DNA from: Halomonas caseinilytica
Lineage (GTDB): Bacteria > Pseudomonadota > Gammaproteobacteria > Pseudomonadales > Halomonadaceae
Reading direction: 5' to 3'
DNA: 64,000 nucleotides
Assembly: GCF_001662305.1 (NCBI RefSeq)
Contig: NZ_BDEP01000017.1
Span: 282,195 to 346,194 of the forward strand
Shown here: positions 62,813 through 64,000 of the stretch, one piece after another
Layout of the letters: each line of letters opens with the position of its first letter
Position numbering within the stretch: the stretch's first letter is position 1
Translations under genes and position numbers: made by a program
Notes under the pieces: model-generated
What the model was told of the DNA's origin: nothing
The model's database searches: none
What the model saw: the letters and a program-made list of their open reading frames with translations, nothing else

Positions 62813-63832
62813 ATGCCACACCTGACCCCCAAGCTGCTCCTTGGCGCCTCTGCCCTGCTGCTGAGCGTCACCGGCGCTCATGCCGCGGAGTACGAATGGA
62901 CCTTCCAGGCCTCGGAAACCGCCGGTGAGCCGAGTTTCAAGGTCAAGCAGGAGTGGGCCGAACGCATCGGCACCATGACCGATGGCCGTGTCCAGATCGA
63001 ATTGCTGCCCATCAATGCCGTGGTAGGCCCTACCGAAACACTGCAGGCCGTCAGCTCCGGCATTCTGCAAGGCCACATGACCGACCCGAGCTACTTCTCC
63101 GGACAGAACCCGGCCTTCGGCATGCTGGGGAACCTGGTCGGCGCCTGGAACGATCCCTACGACTTCCTGGAATTCATGAAGCAAGGAGGCGGCGAGGAAC
63201 TCTACAACGAGCTCTCCGAACCCTATGGCAGCCACTTGATCGGTGCCGCCACCTTCCCGCTCGAGTCCGTGCCCTCCACGGTGCCCATCGAGAGCCTCGA
63301 GGACTTCGAAGGCCTCAAGATTCGCGCGCCCCAGGGCATGGTCTACAACATCTTCGAGCGCATCGGCGCCACGCCGGTCAACCTGCCGGGCTCCGAGGTC
63401 TACACCGGCCTGGAGAAGGGCGTGATCGATGCCGCCGACTCCACGGTGCTGTCCAACAACGACGCCCAGGGACTGCACGCCTTCGCGCCCTATCCGCTCT
63501 ACCCGGGCTTCCACTCCATGCCGATGATTGCCGTGTCGATCAACAAGGAAATCTGGGATGGCCTACCGGCCGAACTGCAGACCACGCTCGAGACTGCCTT
63601 CGACGCCATGGCGTATGACCTGATCGCCCGCCTCAAGGAGCAGGACATCGAGACCCTCGCCAAGCTACGCGAGAACCCCGATGTGCATCCCTTCGACCTG
63701 CCGGCGGAAGAGCGCAAGAAGTTCCGCCAGGCAGCCGAGCAGGAATGGAAGGAGTGGGCCGGTCGCAACGAGATGACCCAAAAGGTCTACGACGCCGCGA
63801 CCAGCTTCCTCGAGGCACGCGGACAGCTGTAA
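62813..63832 (+). CDS. TRAP transporter substrate-binding protein (DctP family)
   Basis: A 339-residue periplasmic binding protein. CGGAGAG precedes the ATG at 62813 and the signal peptide is MPHLTPKLLLGASALLLSVTGAHA. The mature protein has DctP hallmarks: the loop DFEGLKIRAPQGMVYNIFERIGATPVNLPGSEVYTGLEKGVIDAAD with the conserved Arg contacting carboxylate ligands. Divergent from sugar-acid dehydratases, so aldonates or related acids are likely ligands. The membrane subunits should follow; the first begins at the window edge. Confidence 0.93.
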   Translation: MPHLTPKLLLGASALLLSVTGAHAAEYEWTFQASETAGEPSFKVKQEWAERIGTMTDGRVQIELLPINAVVGPTETLQAVSSGILQGHMTDPSYFSGQNPAFGMLGNLVGAWNDPYDFLEFMKQGGGEELYNELSEPYGSHLIGAATFPLESVPSTVPIESLEDFEGLKIRAPQGMVYNIFERIGATPVNLPGSEVYTGLEKGVIDAADSTVLSNNDAQGLHAFAPYPLYPGFHSMPMIAVSINKEIWDGLPAELQTTLETAFDAMAYDLIARLKEQDIETLAKLRENPDVHPFDLPAEERKKFRQAAEQEWKEWAGRNEMTQKVYDAATSFLEARGQL

Positions 63833-63862
63833 GGAATCGCGCAGGTTCCTTCTCGCACGTTC

Positions 63863-63881
63863 GGGCCGGCCTCGCCGGCCC
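63863..63881 (+). other. GC hairpin between TRAP genes
   Basis: GGGCCGGC (63863–63870) and GCCGGCCC (63874–63881) form an 8-bp stem with a CTC loop. It sits between binding-protein and permease genes, a place where TRAP operons often have an expression-balancing hairpin. No T-run. Confidence 0.5.
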
Positions 63882-63929
63882 CCTTATCGTTCTCATCACA
63901 CCATCCGACGGCGTCGGCACGGAGTCGAG

Positions 63930-64000
63930 ATGTCCCCCACCAACGAACCTGCCGGTGACCCTCGGGTCACCCCACCGAAAGAGACGCCTCCCGACCCGGT
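63930..64000 (+). CDS. Start of the next TRAP gene (probable small permease DctQ), partial
   Basis: An ATG at 63930 with GGAG 5 bp upstream opens a frame encoding MSPTNEPAGDPRVTPPKETPP up to the window end. The stretch is too short to identify by domain. Position after dctP suggests the DctQ small membrane subunit with a Pro-rich cytoplasmic N-terminus. Confidence 0.5.
   Translation, partial: MSPTNEPAGDPRVTPPKETPPDP

Overview
The window is GC-rich, densely packed Gammaproteobacterial chromosome. Several traits point to a halophile of the Halomonadaceae type (Halomonas/Chromohalobacter): the metG–rnfB-like–nth order, acidic periplasmic binding proteins, and heavy investment in glycine-betaine chemistry. 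This placement is inferred from gene content only. I saw no rRNA, tRNA, CRISPR array, insertion sequence or phage genes.

Positions 1–23,400 are mostly housekeeping. They hold a lysophospholipid acyltransferase, a CDF zinc exporter, thiI, metG, a soluble RnfB-like ferredoxin protein and nth. A reverse-strand thiosulfate/sulfur cassette follows (rhodanese, TsuA/YeeE transporter, tiny Cys-rich membrane protein), then cstA with a small CC-ending protein and an ArsA-type ATPase, and a GST. Next is a four-gene signalling operon: stand-alone receiver, membrane/PAS/exonuclease fusion, two-TM micro-protein and a symporter-linked histidine kinase. HlyU, argG, rnt, grxD and argF complete this part.

Positions 24,300–46,800 form a quaternary-amine region. 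cdhC-cdhA-cdhB, a BCCT carrier and an acylcarnitine-esterase-like gene convert carnitine to glycine betaine. They are followed by a class C beta-lactamase, three GlxA-type (DJ-1/AraC) regulators, two orphan OpuAC-type binding proteins and a gamma-butyrobetaine-hydroxylase-like enzyme. Then comes a translationally coupled trio: a TmpA-like 2OG oxygenase, a TmpB/PhnZ-like HD oxygenase and an AruI-like ThDP decarboxylase. A betaine-type binding protein, an AruH-like transaminase, a polar amino-acid ABC importer and an aldehyde dehydrogenase follow on the same strand. TmpA/TmpB are known to turn 2-trimethylaminoethylphosphonate into glycine betaine and phosphate. Their coupling to arginine-transaminase-pathway homologues is the most novel feature here.

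Positions 46,700–50,500 hold an EamA exporter, AraC and LysR regulators and an MdaB-type quinone reductase. Positions 50,500–64,000 encode oxidative, non-phosphorylating pentose use: araFGH import, a periplasmic mutarotase, a GbpR-like LysR regulator, a sugar 1-dehydrogenase, a frameshifted SMP-30 lactonase, a xylonate-type and an arabonate-type dehydratase, and the start of a TRAP transporter.

Shared regulatory sequences link these genes. TGTCGAAT-type half-sites with helical-turn spacing precede quaternary-amine genes. A 20-bp element (17/20 identical) lies in both the araF and the galM/LysR promoters. AACAACAA motifs, like Hfq/Crc targets, sit beside the starts of galM, araF and the TRAP binding-protein gene.
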